A stretch of 64,000 nt of DNA, taken from the NCBI RefSeq assembly GCF_030812215.1, contig NZ_JAUSSG010000001.1, forward strand, positions 1 to 64,000, given 5' to 3'. Numbering within the stretch: the stretch's first letter is position 1; every line of letters begins with the position of its first letter. The position numbers and the translations under genes are program-made. The stretch comes from Variovorax boronicumulans (GTDB lineage Bacteria; Pseudomonadota; Gammaproteobacteria; Burkholderiales; Burkholderiaceae_C). Below the pieces are notes generated by a model. The model made no database searches. It worked only from the letters and a program-made list of their open reading frames with translations, and was not told the DNA's origin. This document shows, piece by piece, positions 53,162 to 60,993 of this stretch.

Positions 53162-54625
53162 ATGCACCGCATCACCTCCGCCACCGTCGCCGGCCTGTTC
53201 GACATCGCGGCAACGCGTCGCATCGAGCAGGCAGCCGCCGCCGCCCTGCCCGCCCACACGCTGATGCAGCGTGCCGGCCTCGCCGTAGCGCGGCTGGCGA
53301 TGGCGATTGCGCCGCATGCGCGCACGATCTGGATCGCCTGCGGACCGGGCAACAACGGCGGCGATGGCCTCGAAGCCGCGGCGCAGCTTCAGCATCGCGG
53401 TTTCATGCCGATCGTCACGTTCCTCGGCGACGAGAACCGGCTGCCGCCCGATGCCAAGGCATCGCTGCAGCGCGCCCGCGACGCCAGCGTCATCTTTGCG
53501 CAGAAGCCGCCCGCCGAATACGAGCTGGCGATCGATGCGCTGCTCGGTATCGGGTCGACCCGGCCACCCGAAGGCGTGATCGCCGAGTGGCTCCGCGAGA
53601 TGGATGCGGGAGGCCAGCCGGTACTCAGCGTCGATGTGCCCTCTGGATTGAATGCGGACACTGGTGTGCTGTCGGGCAGCACCGGAGCCCATGCGGACAC
53701 GACTCGCTTCTGCCTGACCTTCCTGACCCTCAAGCCCGGCCTCTTCACCGCACATGGCCGCGATGCAGCAGGAACCGTGTGGTTCGACGATCTCGGCTGC
53801 GGCGACACCGCCGAGCCGCCGACCGCACGCCTGGCAGGCACGCCCAAGGCGCAGGTCCGCCCCCACACGTCGCACAAGGGCAGCTATGGCGATGTCGCAG
53901 TGATCGGTGGAGCGTCGGGCATGGCGGGCGCAGCTCTGCTGGCCGGGTCGGCCGCCCTGCATGCAGGTGCCGGCCGCGTGTTTGTCGGACTGCTCGATCC
54001 CAGCGCTGCGCCAGTGGACACGGCGCAACCCGAGTTGATGCTCCGGGACGCCAACGAACTCGACCTCTCGGACATGACCGCTGTCTGCGGCTGTGGCGGC
54101 GGCACGGACGTTCGCCCGGTGCTGCCGCGCGTGCTGGCGACGGCGGCTGCACTGGTGCTCGATGCCGACGCACTCAACGCCATCGCCACCGACAGCGCGC
54201 TGCAGACGCAACTGGCATCACGCGCCCGGCGCGGAAGGCCGACGGTGATCACACCCCATCCATTGGAAGCAGCGCGTCTGCTGGGTTGCACGGTCGGCGA
54301 TGTTCAGGCAGACCGGCTGGCGGCAGCCCGCCAGCTCGCGTCGCGCTTCGGCGTCGTCGCCGTGCTCAAGGGATCGGGGACGGCGATCGCGGACGACGAC
54401 GACGGCGCGCCGGCGGTGCTCAACCTCACGGGCAACGCGCGGCTCGCGACCGCCGGCACCGGCGACGTGCTCGCCGGCATGATCGCTGCCGCGCTGGCAG
54501 CGCAGCAACCCGCGTTCGAGGCGGCATGCGAAGCCGTCTGGCGGCATGGGCACATCGCCGACGCCTGGCCGACGAATGCGGCCCCGCTCACAGCCGGCAC
54601 GCTGGCGCGCCAGGCGCCCTTCTGA
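53162..54625 (+). CDS. nnr: Bifunctional NAD(P)H-hydrate epimerase / ADP-dependent NAD(P)H-hydrate dehydratase
   Basis: It repairs hydrated NAD(P)H: the N-terminal half epimerises R- to S-NAD(P)HX, and the C-terminal half dehydrates S-NAD(P)HX using ADP. The 487 residues show the YjeF-N domain (IWIACGPGNNGGDGLEAAAQL, LSVDVPSGLNADTG) up to about 220, then the YjeF-C kinase-like domain (GSYGDVAVIGGASGMAGAALLAGSAALHAGAG, VLKGSGTAIA, NARLATAGTGDVLAGMI). This fused form is the common bacterial arrangement. Its stop is seven bases from the convergent SDR gene. Confidence 0.95.
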   Translation: MHRITSATVAGLFDIAATRRIEQAAAAALPAHTLMQRAGLAVARLAMAIAPHARTIWIACGPGNNGGDGLEAAAQLQHRGFMPIVTFLGDENRLPPDAKASLQRARDASVIFAQKPPAEYELAIDALLGIGSTRPPEGVIAEWLREMDAGGQPVLSVDVPSGLNADTGVLSGSTGAHADTTRFCLTFLTLKPGLFTAHGRDAAGTVWFDDLGCGDTAEPPTARLAGTPKAQVRPHTSHKGSYGDVAVIGGASGMAGAALLAGSAALHAGAGRVFVGLLDPSAAPVDTAQPELMLRDANELDLSDMTAVCGCGGGTDVRPVLPRVLATAAALVLDADALNAIATDSALQTQLASRARRGRPTVITPHPLEAARLLGCTVGDVQADRLAAARQLASRFGVVAVLKGSGTAIADDDDGAPAVLNLTGNARLATAGTGDVLAGMIAAALAAQQPAFEAACEAVWRHGHIADAWPTNAAPLTAGTLARQAPF

Positions 54626-54632
54626 CAGCTTT

Positions 54633-55400
54633 CTAGCCGCGTCCCACGAAGGGCATCTTCGTCGCCATGATGGTGTGGAACAGCACGTTGGCTTCCAGCG
54701 GCAGGTTCGCCATGTAGAGCACCGACTGGCCCACGATCTTGACGTCGATCAGCGGCTCGATCGCGAGTTCGCCATTCGCCTGCGGCACGCCCTTGGCCAT
54801 GCGCGCAGCCAATTCGGTCATCGCGTTGCCCACGTCGACCTGGCCCACGGCGATGTCGTACTTGCGGCCATCGAGCGACGCGGTCTTGGTCAGCCCCTCG
54901 ACCGCATGCTTGGTTGCCGTATACGCAATGGAATTCGGACGCGGCGCGGTGGCCGAGATGGAGCCGTTGTTGATGATCCGCCCGCCCATCGGCACCTGCG
55001 CCTTCATCGTGCGGAACGCCTGCTGAATGCAGAAGAACATGCCGGTGAGATTGATGTCGACCACGCCCTGCCACTGCGCGGGCGTCCAGTCCTCGAACGG
55101 GCCCGGCGGGTTGCCCACGCCGGCGTTGTTGAACAGCAGGTCGACGCGGCCGTAGCGCTCCACCGTGGCGGCGAAGAGCGACTGCACCGACTCGGCATTC
55201 GACACATCGGTCGGCACCGCAAAGGCGCGCGCACCGGCGCCCGACTCTTCGGCCACCTGCTCCAGCGGCTCGAGGCGACGGCCCGCGAGAACCACGCTCC
55301 AGCCGTCGCCCAGCAGCGCCAGAGCGGCGGCCCGGCCAATGCCGGTACCCGCGCCGGTAACGATCGCGATGCGGCCCTTGTTGTTGCTTTCAACGCTCAT
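54633..55400 (-). CDS. Short-chain dehydrogenase/reductase
   Basis: A classical SDR of 255 residues: NAD(P)-binding [24 protein letters not shown], the catalytic serine in NNGSISAT and the Tyr-x-x-x-Lys in [11 protein letters not shown]. The Arg after GRR near the end of strand 2 (AGRRLEP) favours NADPH. Substrate unknown. I chose the ATG at 55400; a TTG at 55406 is in frame but too close to the AAGGAG Shine-Dalgarno. Confidence 0.9.
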   Translation of the reverse strand: MSVESNNKGRIAIVTGAGTGIGRAAALALLGDGWSVVLAGRRLEPLEQVAEESGAGARAFAVPTDVSNAESVQSLFAATVERYGRVDLLFNNAGVGNPPGPFEDWTPAQWQGVVDINLTGMFFCIQQAFRTMKAQVPMGGRIINNGSISATAPRPNSIAYTATKHAVEGLTKTASLDGRKYDIAVGQVDVGNAMTELAARMAKGVPQANGELAIEPLIDVKIVGQSVLYMANLPLEANVLFHTIMATKMPFVGRG

Positions 55401-55448
55401 GCTCAATGTCTCCTTCTCGGCTTGTCTGTCGTATCGATTTTTTGGGGA

Positions 55449-57773
55449 TCATCCGCGGCGGGGCTTGCGCCCCTTCATCTTGTTGGCTGCCTTCTTGACC
55501 GCCGACTTGAAGGCCTGCATCGCCGACTGCGGCCCGGCAGCAACGGCAGCCGTGCTGCGCTCCGCCCGCTGGTCGCTGGTGGCCGCCTCTGCCTTGTGGC
55601 GCGAACCACGCTTGGCCGACGCCTTGACCGGCACGCCGCCGGATGCGGCACCCTTGTCCTTCATGGCGCGCGCCGTCAGGTCTTCACCTTCGCGCACGAG
55701 GCGGAAGTCGATCTTGCGGCCGTCCAGGTCGACACGGCTCACCTGCACCCGCACCCGCGTGCCGATGGCGTAGCGGATGCCGGTGCGCTCGCCGCGCAGT
55801 TCCTGGCGCATCTCGTCGAACTTGAAGTATTCGCCGCCGAGCTCGGTGATGTGCACCAGGCCCTCGACGTACATCGCATCGAGCGTGACGAAGATGCCGA
55901 AGGTGGTGGCCGCGGTAACGACGCCACCGTATTCCTCGCCTAGGTGCTCGCGCATGTACTTGCACTTGAGCCAGGCCTCGACGTCGCGGCTGGCCTCATC
56001 GGCGCGACGTTCGTTGGCGCTGCAATGCAGGCCCGCGGCCTCCCAGGCCAGCACCTCCTTGGTGGGCGCAATGGTCGCCTTCTGCGGCTTGTTCGTGGGC
56101 GCTTTCACACGCGAGGCGAGCCGCTTGGCCAGCTTGGCATGCGCCTCGCCCGGGGTCGGCAGCATCGGCAACTGGTAGCGGGTCTTCGTGAGGATCGCCT
56201 TGATCACGCGGTGCACCAGCAAGTCGGGGTACCGGCGGATCGGGCTGGTGAAATGCGTGTACGCCTCGTAAGCGAGGCCGAAATGGCCGCTGTTGAACGG
56301 CGTGTAGATCGCCTGCTGCATCGAGCGCAGCAGCATCGTGTGGATCTGCTGCGCGTCGGGGCGCTCCTTGGTGGCCTCGGCAATCGCCTGGAACTCGCCA
56401 GGCTTCGGATCGTCGGTGATGCTGAGACCAACGCCCATGGCCTTGAGGTAGCCGCGCAGGATTTCCTTCTTCTCCGGCGTCGGGCCTTCATGCACGCGGA
56501 ACAGGCCCGGATGCTTGCCTTCGGCGATGAAGTCGGCGCTGCAGACGTTGGCTGCGAGCATTGCTTCTTCGATGAGGCGGTGCGCTTCGTTGCGCGTGCG
56601 CGGCACGATCTTCTCGATGCGGCCGGCGTCGTCGCAGATGATCTGCGTCTCGGTGGTCTCGAAGTCGACCGCGCCTCGCTTGCCGCGCTGCTTGAGCAGA
56701 GCCTTGTAGACGTCGGCGAGGTTCAGCAGGTCTTTGACGCGGTCCTTGCGTTTCGCAGCTTCCGGGCCACGCGTGTTGCCGAGGATCGCCGCCACTTCGG
56801 TGTACGTGAATCGCGCATGGCTGAACATCACAGCCGGATAGAACTGGTACGCGTAGATTTCGCCATCGGCGGCCACGAGCATGTCGCACACCATGCACAG
56901 GCGCTCGACTTCGGGGTTGAGCGAGCACAAGCCGTTCGAGAGCTTCTCGGGCAGCATCGGGATGACGCGGCGCGGGAAGTAGACGCTGGTGGCGCGGTCG
57001 TAGGCGTCGATGTCGATGGCCGAGCCGGTCCGCACATAGGCGCTGACATCAGCAATTGCGACCAGCAATCGCCAGCCCTTGCCGCGGCCCACCTTGGCGG
57101 GCTCGCAGTACACGGCATCGTCGAAGTCGCGGGCGTCTTCGCCGTCGATGGTGACGAGCGGAATGTCGGTGAGGTCGACGCGTCCCTTCTTGTCAGCGGG
57201 GCGGACTTTCTCTGGCAAGGCCTTGGCCTCGGCCAGGCACTCGGCGGAAAACTCATGCGGCACACCGTACTTGCGCACGGCGATCTCGATCTCCATGCCG
57301 GGGTCGTCGATCTCGCCCAGCACTTCTCTCACGCGGCCCACGGGCTGGCCGAACAGGGCCGGCGGCTCGGTAAGTTGCACCACCACTACCTGGCCCACCT
57401 TGGCGGGACCGGTCGCGCCCTTGGGGATCAGGACGTCCTGTCCATAGCGCTTGTCTTCGGGGGCTACGAGCCAGATGCCGCCTTCATGCAGCAGGCGGCC
57501 GATGATCGGCTGCTCAGGACGCTCGACGATCTCGACCACGCGTCCTTCGGGACGACCGCGGCGGTCCTGGCGCACGACGCGCGCCTTGACGCGGTCCTTG
57601 TGCAGCACCGCACGCATCTCGTTCGGGGGCAGATAGATGTCCGCCTCGCCGTCATCGCGTTGCACGAAGCCGTGACCGTCGCGATGTCCTTGAACAGTGC
57701 CTTCGAATTCGTCCAGCAAGCCGCTGGAATTGACATTATTTTTGATATGATCTCCTTCTTTCCTGAAATTCAA
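55449..57773 (-). CDS. rnr: Ribonuclease R
   Basis: RNase R is a processive 3'-5' exoribonuclease able to degrade structured RNA. Visible domains: cold-shock/OB region (EGTVQGHRDGHGFVQRDDGEADIYLPPNEMRAVLHKDRV), the RNB catalytic domain with DGEDARDFDDAVYC, then an S1 domain (YGGVVTAATTFGIFVTLDAMYVEGLVHI), then a basic tail (KRGSRHKAE to KMKGRKPRRG). The product is at most 774 residues. The start is unusual: the only upstream in-frame start is a TTG at 57773 without a Shine-Dalgarno, whereas AAGGAG sits five bases before an in-frame ATC at 57746. The usual N-terminal helix-turn-helix is absent. Confidence 0.93.
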   Translation of the reverse strand: MNFRKEGDHIKNNVNSSGLLDEFEGTVQGHRDGHGFVQRDDGEADIYLPPNEMRAVLHKDRVKARVVRQDRRGRPEGRVVEIVERPEQPIIGRLLHEGGIWLVAPEDKRYGQDVLIPKGATGPAKVGQVVVVQLTEPPALFGQPVGRVREVLGEIDDPGMEIEIAVRKYGVPHEFSAECLAEAKALPEKVRPADKKGRVDLTDIPLVTIDGEDARDFDDAVYCEPAKVGRGKGWRLLVAIADVSAYVRTGSAIDIDAYDRATSVYFPRRVIPMLPEKLSNGLCSLNPEVERLCMVCDMLVAADGEIYAYQFYPAVMFSHARFTYTEVAAILGNTRGPEAAKRKDRVKDLLNLADVYKALLKQRGKRGAVDFETTETQIICDDAGRIEKIVPRTRNEAHRLIEEAMLAANVCSADFIAEGKHPGLFRVHEGPTPEKKEILRGYLKAMGVGLSITDDPKPGEFQAIAEATKERPDAQQIHTMLLRSMQQAIYTPFNSGHFGLAYEAYTHFTSPIRRYPDLLVHRVIKAILTKTRYQLPMLPTPGEAHAKLAKRLASRVKAPTNKPQKATIAPTKEVLAWEAAGLHCSANERRADEASRDVEAWLKCKYMREHLGEEYGGVVTAATTFGIFVTLDAMYVEGLVHITELGGEYFKFDEMRQELRGERTGIRYAIGTRVRVQVSRVDLDGRKIDFRLVREGEDLTARAMKDKGAASGGVPVKASAKRGSRHKAEAATSDQRAERSTAAVAAGPQSAMQAFKSAVKKAANKMKGRKPRRG

Positions 57774-57800
57774 AACGTACTTGCTTTTGCAGGTATGTGG

Positions 57801-57885
<85 letters not shown>

Positions 57886-57920
57886 AGTTTAAACAGACCC
57901 TCATCGGGTCTTTCGATTCA

Positions 57921-57948
57921 AGCCACCGGCATCCGGTGGCTTTTTTCT
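57921..57948 (+). terminator. Terminator after tRNA-Leu copy 1
   Basis: GCCACCGG (57922-57929) and CCGGTGGC (57933-57940) form an 8-bp stem with a CAT loop, followed by six T. A smaller hairpin (AGACCC / GGGTCT) lies between the tRNA and this terminator. Confidence 0.92.
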
Positions 57949-58022
57949 TGCCCGCTCGAGTCCGAGCCGGCATCGAGCAACCCACGAATTCCTTTGTCGC
58001 GACGAAATCACTGCGTTCGATT

Positions 58023-58031
58023 TGGTATACT
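58023..58031 (+). promoter_or_regulatory. Extended -10 promoter of tRNA-Leu copy 2
   Basis: TGG-TATACT (extended -10) lies 19 bases before the second tRNA. The -35 region is not a clear match. It gives copy 2 its own promoter, separate from copy 1, which is followed by a terminator. Confidence 0.5.
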
Positions 58032-58049
58032 CGTGGGCTTTCCTGAAAA

Positions 58050-58134
<85 letters not shown>

Positions 58135-58169
58135 AAGTCAAGCAGACCCCTACCAGGTCTTTCGAATGA

Positions 58170-58197
58170 AGCCACCGGCATCCGGTGGCTTTTTTCT
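58170..58197 (+). terminator. Terminator after tRNA-Leu copy 2
   Basis: It has the same GCCACCGG/CCGGTGGC stem (58171-58178, 58182-58189) and six-T tail as the terminator after copy 1. It also faces the end of the convergent rimO gene. Confidence 0.92.
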
Positions 58198-58212
58198 TGC
58201 CCGTTCGAATCA

Positions 58213-59619
58213 TCAAATCGGCAATGCGATCAAGTCATGCCCCTCGGCGCCCACGATGCGCGCGCGAGTGAACTCACCGATCTTCAGCGTCTTGCTGATC
58301 TTCTCGGGCGGCAGCAGCCGCACGGTGCCGTCAATCTCCGGCGCATCCGCATAGGTACGCCCCACGCCACCTTTGCGGCCCATGCCGGGAGCGGAGTCGA
58401 CCAGCACCTGCATCGTCGCGCCGATACGCTTTTGCAGCTTGGCGATCGACACGGCTTCGGCCACTTCCATGAAGCGGATGCGACGCGCTTCGCGCTCGGC
58501 CTCGGGCAGCATGCCCGGGATCTCATTGGCGGTCGCACCTTCGACGGGGCTGTAGGCAAAACAACCGGCGCGATCAATTTCGGCTTCGCGGATGAAGTCG
58601 AGCAGATGCTCGAATTCCTGCTCCGTCTCGCCGGGGAAGCCGGCGATGAAGGTGCTGCGGATCACGAGTTCCGGACACACCTCGCGCCAACGCGCGAGCC
58701 GCTCTAGATTCTTCTCGCCACTGGCCGGACGCTTCATGCGCTTGAGCACATCGGGATGACTGTGCTGCAGCGGCACGTCGAGGTAAGGCAGCACTTGGCC
58801 GCTCGCCATCAAGGGGATGATTTCGTCGACGCTCGGGTATGGGTACACATAGTGCAGGCGAACCCAGGCACCATAAGGCTCGGCGATTTCGCCAAGCGTG
58901 CGCACCAGTTCGAGCATGCGCGTCTTGACGGGCTTGCCGTCCCAGAAACCAGTGCGGTACTTCACGTCAACGCCGTAGGCGGAGGTGTCTTGACTGATCA
59001 CCAGCAGCTCTTTCACGCCGCCTTCGAAGAGGGCCTTGGCCTCCCCGAGCACATCGCCCACCGGCCGTGACACGAGGTCGCCGCGCATCGAAGGGATGAT
59101 GCAAAAAGTGCAACGGTGGTTGCAGCCTTCGCTGATCTTCAGATATGCGTAGTGGCGGGGCGTCAGCTTGAGGCCAGCGATGCCGAAAGTGTTCGGCACC
59201 AGGTCGATGAACGGATCGTGCGGCTTGGGCAGGTTGGCGTGCACCGCATCCATCACTTCTTGCGTGGCGTGGGGGCCGGTCACGGCCAGCACGCTCGGGT
59301 GCATCTGGCGCACCAGGTTACCGCCCTGGTCGCCGGTCTTGGCGCCCAGGCAGCCGGTGACGATCACGCGGCCATTCTCGGCCAGCGCTTCACCGATGGT
59401 GTCCAGGCTTTCCTTCACGGCATCGTCGATGAAGCCGCAGGTGTTGACGATCACCAGATCGGCACCTTCGAATGTCTTGGATGTCTGGTAACCCTCGGCG
59501 CTCAGCCGGGTCAGGATCAATTCGGAATCTGTAAGGGCCTTGGGACAGCCAAGGCTCACAAAGCCGACCTTGGGGGCAGTCGACGCGGTCGTTCGTTCGG
59601 GGGAGGCAACTTCGCTCAT
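58213..59619 (-). CDS. rimO: Ribosomal protein S12 methylthiotransferase RimO
   Basis: RimO is a radical-SAM enzyme that methylthiolates the beta-carbon of S12 Asp89. The 468-residue protein has an N-terminal UPF0004/MTTase domain with cluster-binding cysteines ([35 protein letters not shown]), the radical-SAM motif [18 protein letters not shown] and a C-terminal TRAM domain ([20 protein letters not shown]). The length and motifs point to RimO rather than MiaB. It lies 78 bases after phaR on the same strand. Confidence 0.95.
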   Translation of the reverse strand: MSEVASPERTTASTAPKVGFVSLGCPKALTDSELILTRLSAEGYQTSKTFEGADLVIVNTCGFIDDAVKESLDTIGEALAENGRVIVTGCLGAKTGDQGGNLVRQMHPSVLAVTGPHATQEVMDAVHANLPKPHDPFIDLVPNTFGIAGLKLTPRHYAYLKISEGCNHRCTFCIIPSMRGDLVSRPVGDVLGEAKALFEGGVKELLVISQDTSAYGVDVKYRTGFWDGKPVKTRMLELVRTLGEIAEPYGAWVRLHYVYPYPSVDEIIPLMASGQVLPYLDVPLQHSHPDVLKRMKRPASGEKNLERLARWREVCPELVIRSTFIAGFPGETEQEFEHLLDFIREAEIDRAGCFAYSPVEGATANEIPGMLPEAEREARRIRFMEVAEAVSIAKLQKRIGATMQVLVDSAPGMGRKGGVGRTYADAPEIDGTVRLLPPEKISKTLKIGEFTRARIVGAEGHDLIALPI

Positions 59620-59669
59620 ATGCCTCTATTGTCCCAGCTATCGGTGACAACCGGGCAATCATTGGGCAA

Positions 59670-59687
59670 GCCCCGCCTTGGCGAGGC
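59670..59687 (-). terminator. GC hairpin between phaR and rimO
   Basis: GCCCCGCC and GGCGAGGC arms form a near-perfect 8-bp stem with a two-base loop just after the phaR stop. No T run follows on the minus strand, so it is at best a weak terminator. Confidence 0.35.
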
Positions 59688-59697
59688 CCGCAACCAT

Positions 59698-60258
59698 TCA
59701 GGGACGCTTGATGCCAAAGGCCCCCAGTACCTGTTCGGTGTTTTTCTGCATCTGCTCCTGCATCTGCAGGAAGACATTCTTGGATTGCTCGACGTAGTTA
59801 CCCATGAGCCCCTGGAGCATCGGCGACTGCATGGTCATGAATTTCGACCACATCTCGGGCGTCAAGCCCTCGGCCTTGTCGGCGAGCTGGGCCTGCACTT
59901 CGGTCATCGCCTGGATGTTCTTCTCGAGGTACGGCCCCATGTAGCCCTGCATCGCCTGACCGTAGAAGCGGATGATGTTGGCCAGCACCTGCTCGGTGAA
60001 CATCGGCGCGCCGCCCGCCTCTTCTTCCAGAATGATCTGCAGCAGGATGCTGCGCGTGAGGTCGTCGCCAGTCTTGGCATCGCGCACCACGAACTGGGCA
60101 TTCTGGATGACCAGTTGCTTCACCTCGGTCAGCGTGATGTACGTGGATGTCTCGGTGTCGTAGAGCCTTCGGTTGGGATACTTCTTGATCACACGCTGTA
60201 CCGGCTTGACCCCGGACTTCTTGCTCTGCACTGCGGACTCCTTCACATGGACGCCCAT
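59698..60258 (-). CDS. phaR: Polyhydroxyalkanoate synthesis repressor PhaR
   Basis: PhaR senses poly-3-hydroxybutyrate and represses phasin and PHA genes. The 186-residue protein contains the PHB/PHA DNA-binding domain (RVIKKYPNRRLYDTETSTYITLTEVKQLV) and the PHB accumulation regulatory domain (DLTRSILLQIILEEEAGGAPMFTEQVLANIIRFYG), then a Gln/Met-rich helix. The start is uncertain: I use the ATG at 60258 (MGVHVKES), but an ATG at 60294 is also in frame and neither has a strong Shine-Dalgarno. Presence suggests that the organism stores PHA. Confidence 0.93.
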   Translation of the reverse strand: MGVHVKESAVQSKKSGVKPVQRVIKKYPNRRLYDTETSTYITLTEVKQLVIQNAQFVVRDAKTGDDLTRSILLQIILEEEAGGAPMFTEQVLANIIRFYGQAMQGYMGPYLEKNIQAMTEVQAQLADKAEGLTPEMWSKFMTMQSPMLQGLMGNYVEQSKNVFLQMQEQMQKNTEQVLGAFGIKRP

Positions 60259-60328
60259 GTCATCGGATGATTCTAGGGAGCGGTTTTGCTGCATCGCGAC
60301 AAGGTTTACCCTGACCGCGCGTCGCACT

Positions 60329-60697
60329 TCAGCCTTGCGATGTCGCGTACTCGGCGCCGCATGCGTGGCAGGCAGCTGTTTCGGGACGCTCTTCAATCGC
60401 CTCGCGAAAGCGAAGCGGACTCTTGTGGCCGTAGACCACCCAGCATCGCGGGCAATGCTCTTGTCCCGCAGTCGGCAGGTAGGCGCGAGCGCGCTGTTCG
60501 GCACGCTCCTCGGTCACCGCCACGCCTTGCCGGAGGGCTCGCGCCACTTCGCGCGCTGCCATGGTGTCAGTACGGCCGCCAGCATGGTCGTTGATGCCGT
60601 AAACCGCGCGCGCAAACTCTATAGGCGCCTGCCGCAGCAGTGCGGCAACGCGCACGCCGGCATGAGCCCGATCAACCAGCGTTGATCGCGTATTCAT
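60329..60697 (-). CDS. Small zinc-ribbon-like protein, function unknown
   Basis: A 122-residue hypothetical protein. The C-terminal part holds two CxxC pairs (CPRC and CHAC, about 28 residues apart), a typical single-zinc ribbon layout, and a conserved-looking WVVYGHKSPLRFREA. The N-terminal ~85 residues are helical and Ala/Arg-rich. No signal peptide or membrane segment is apparent. The ATG at 60697 is chosen; the frame extends to 60751 with a less plausible start. It lies between tRNA-Val and phaR with its own orientation matching both. Confidence 0.6.
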   Translation of the reverse strand: MNTRSTLVDRAHAGVRVAALLRQAPIEFARAVYGINDHAGGRTDTMAAREVARALRQGVAVTEERAEQRARAYLPTAGQEHCPRCWVVYGHKSPLRFREAIEERPETAACHACGAEYATSQG

Positions 60698-60794
60698 CGG
60701 ATCGCTTGTCAAGAAATTGGGGATGGGGTTGCAGAGCGGCCAAGGTAGCACAACAACATGCCATGGTCCTTTTCTGCATCACCACAAGGGACGA

Positions 60795-60820
60795 TTGAAA
60801 CACCGGGGAACCCGGTGAAA
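60795..60820 (-). terminator. Possible terminator of tRNA-Val
   Basis: CACCGGG (60801-60807) and CCCGGTG (60811-60817) form a 7-bp stem with a three-base loop. On the minus strand a short T-rich stretch follows. It lies about 50 bases after the tRNA 3' end. Confidence 0.5.
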
Positions 60821-60867
60821 GCTCTGTTCAACAGACCCGGTGGTTGGCCGGAAGTTAAAACAGAAAT

Positions 60868-60944
60868 TGGTAGGCGCGATTGGACTCGAACCAACGACCC
60901 CCACCATGTCAAGGTGGTGCTCTAACCAGCTGAGCTACGCGCCT
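60868..60944 (-). tRNA. tRNA-Val (anticodon GAC)
   Basis: A 77-base gene with encoded CCA. The acceptor AGGCGCG pairs with CGCGCCT, with discriminator A. The anticodon loop TTGACAT gives anticodon GAC. D- and T-arms are canonical (GTAGCTCAGCTGGTTAGAGC, GGTTCGAGTCC). It follows relA on the same strand. Confidence 0.95.
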
Positions 60945-60993
60945 AAGGATGTGTCCGAGAAGCAGCTATTGTAGCAGGAGAAAACACGCTTTT

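Noticed and set aside
57730-57751. TTGACA followed by TATGAT as a promoter for tRNA-Leu copy 1
   Set aside because: The spacing is only ten bases, far shorter than the 16-18 needed, and it lies inside the 5' end of rnr.
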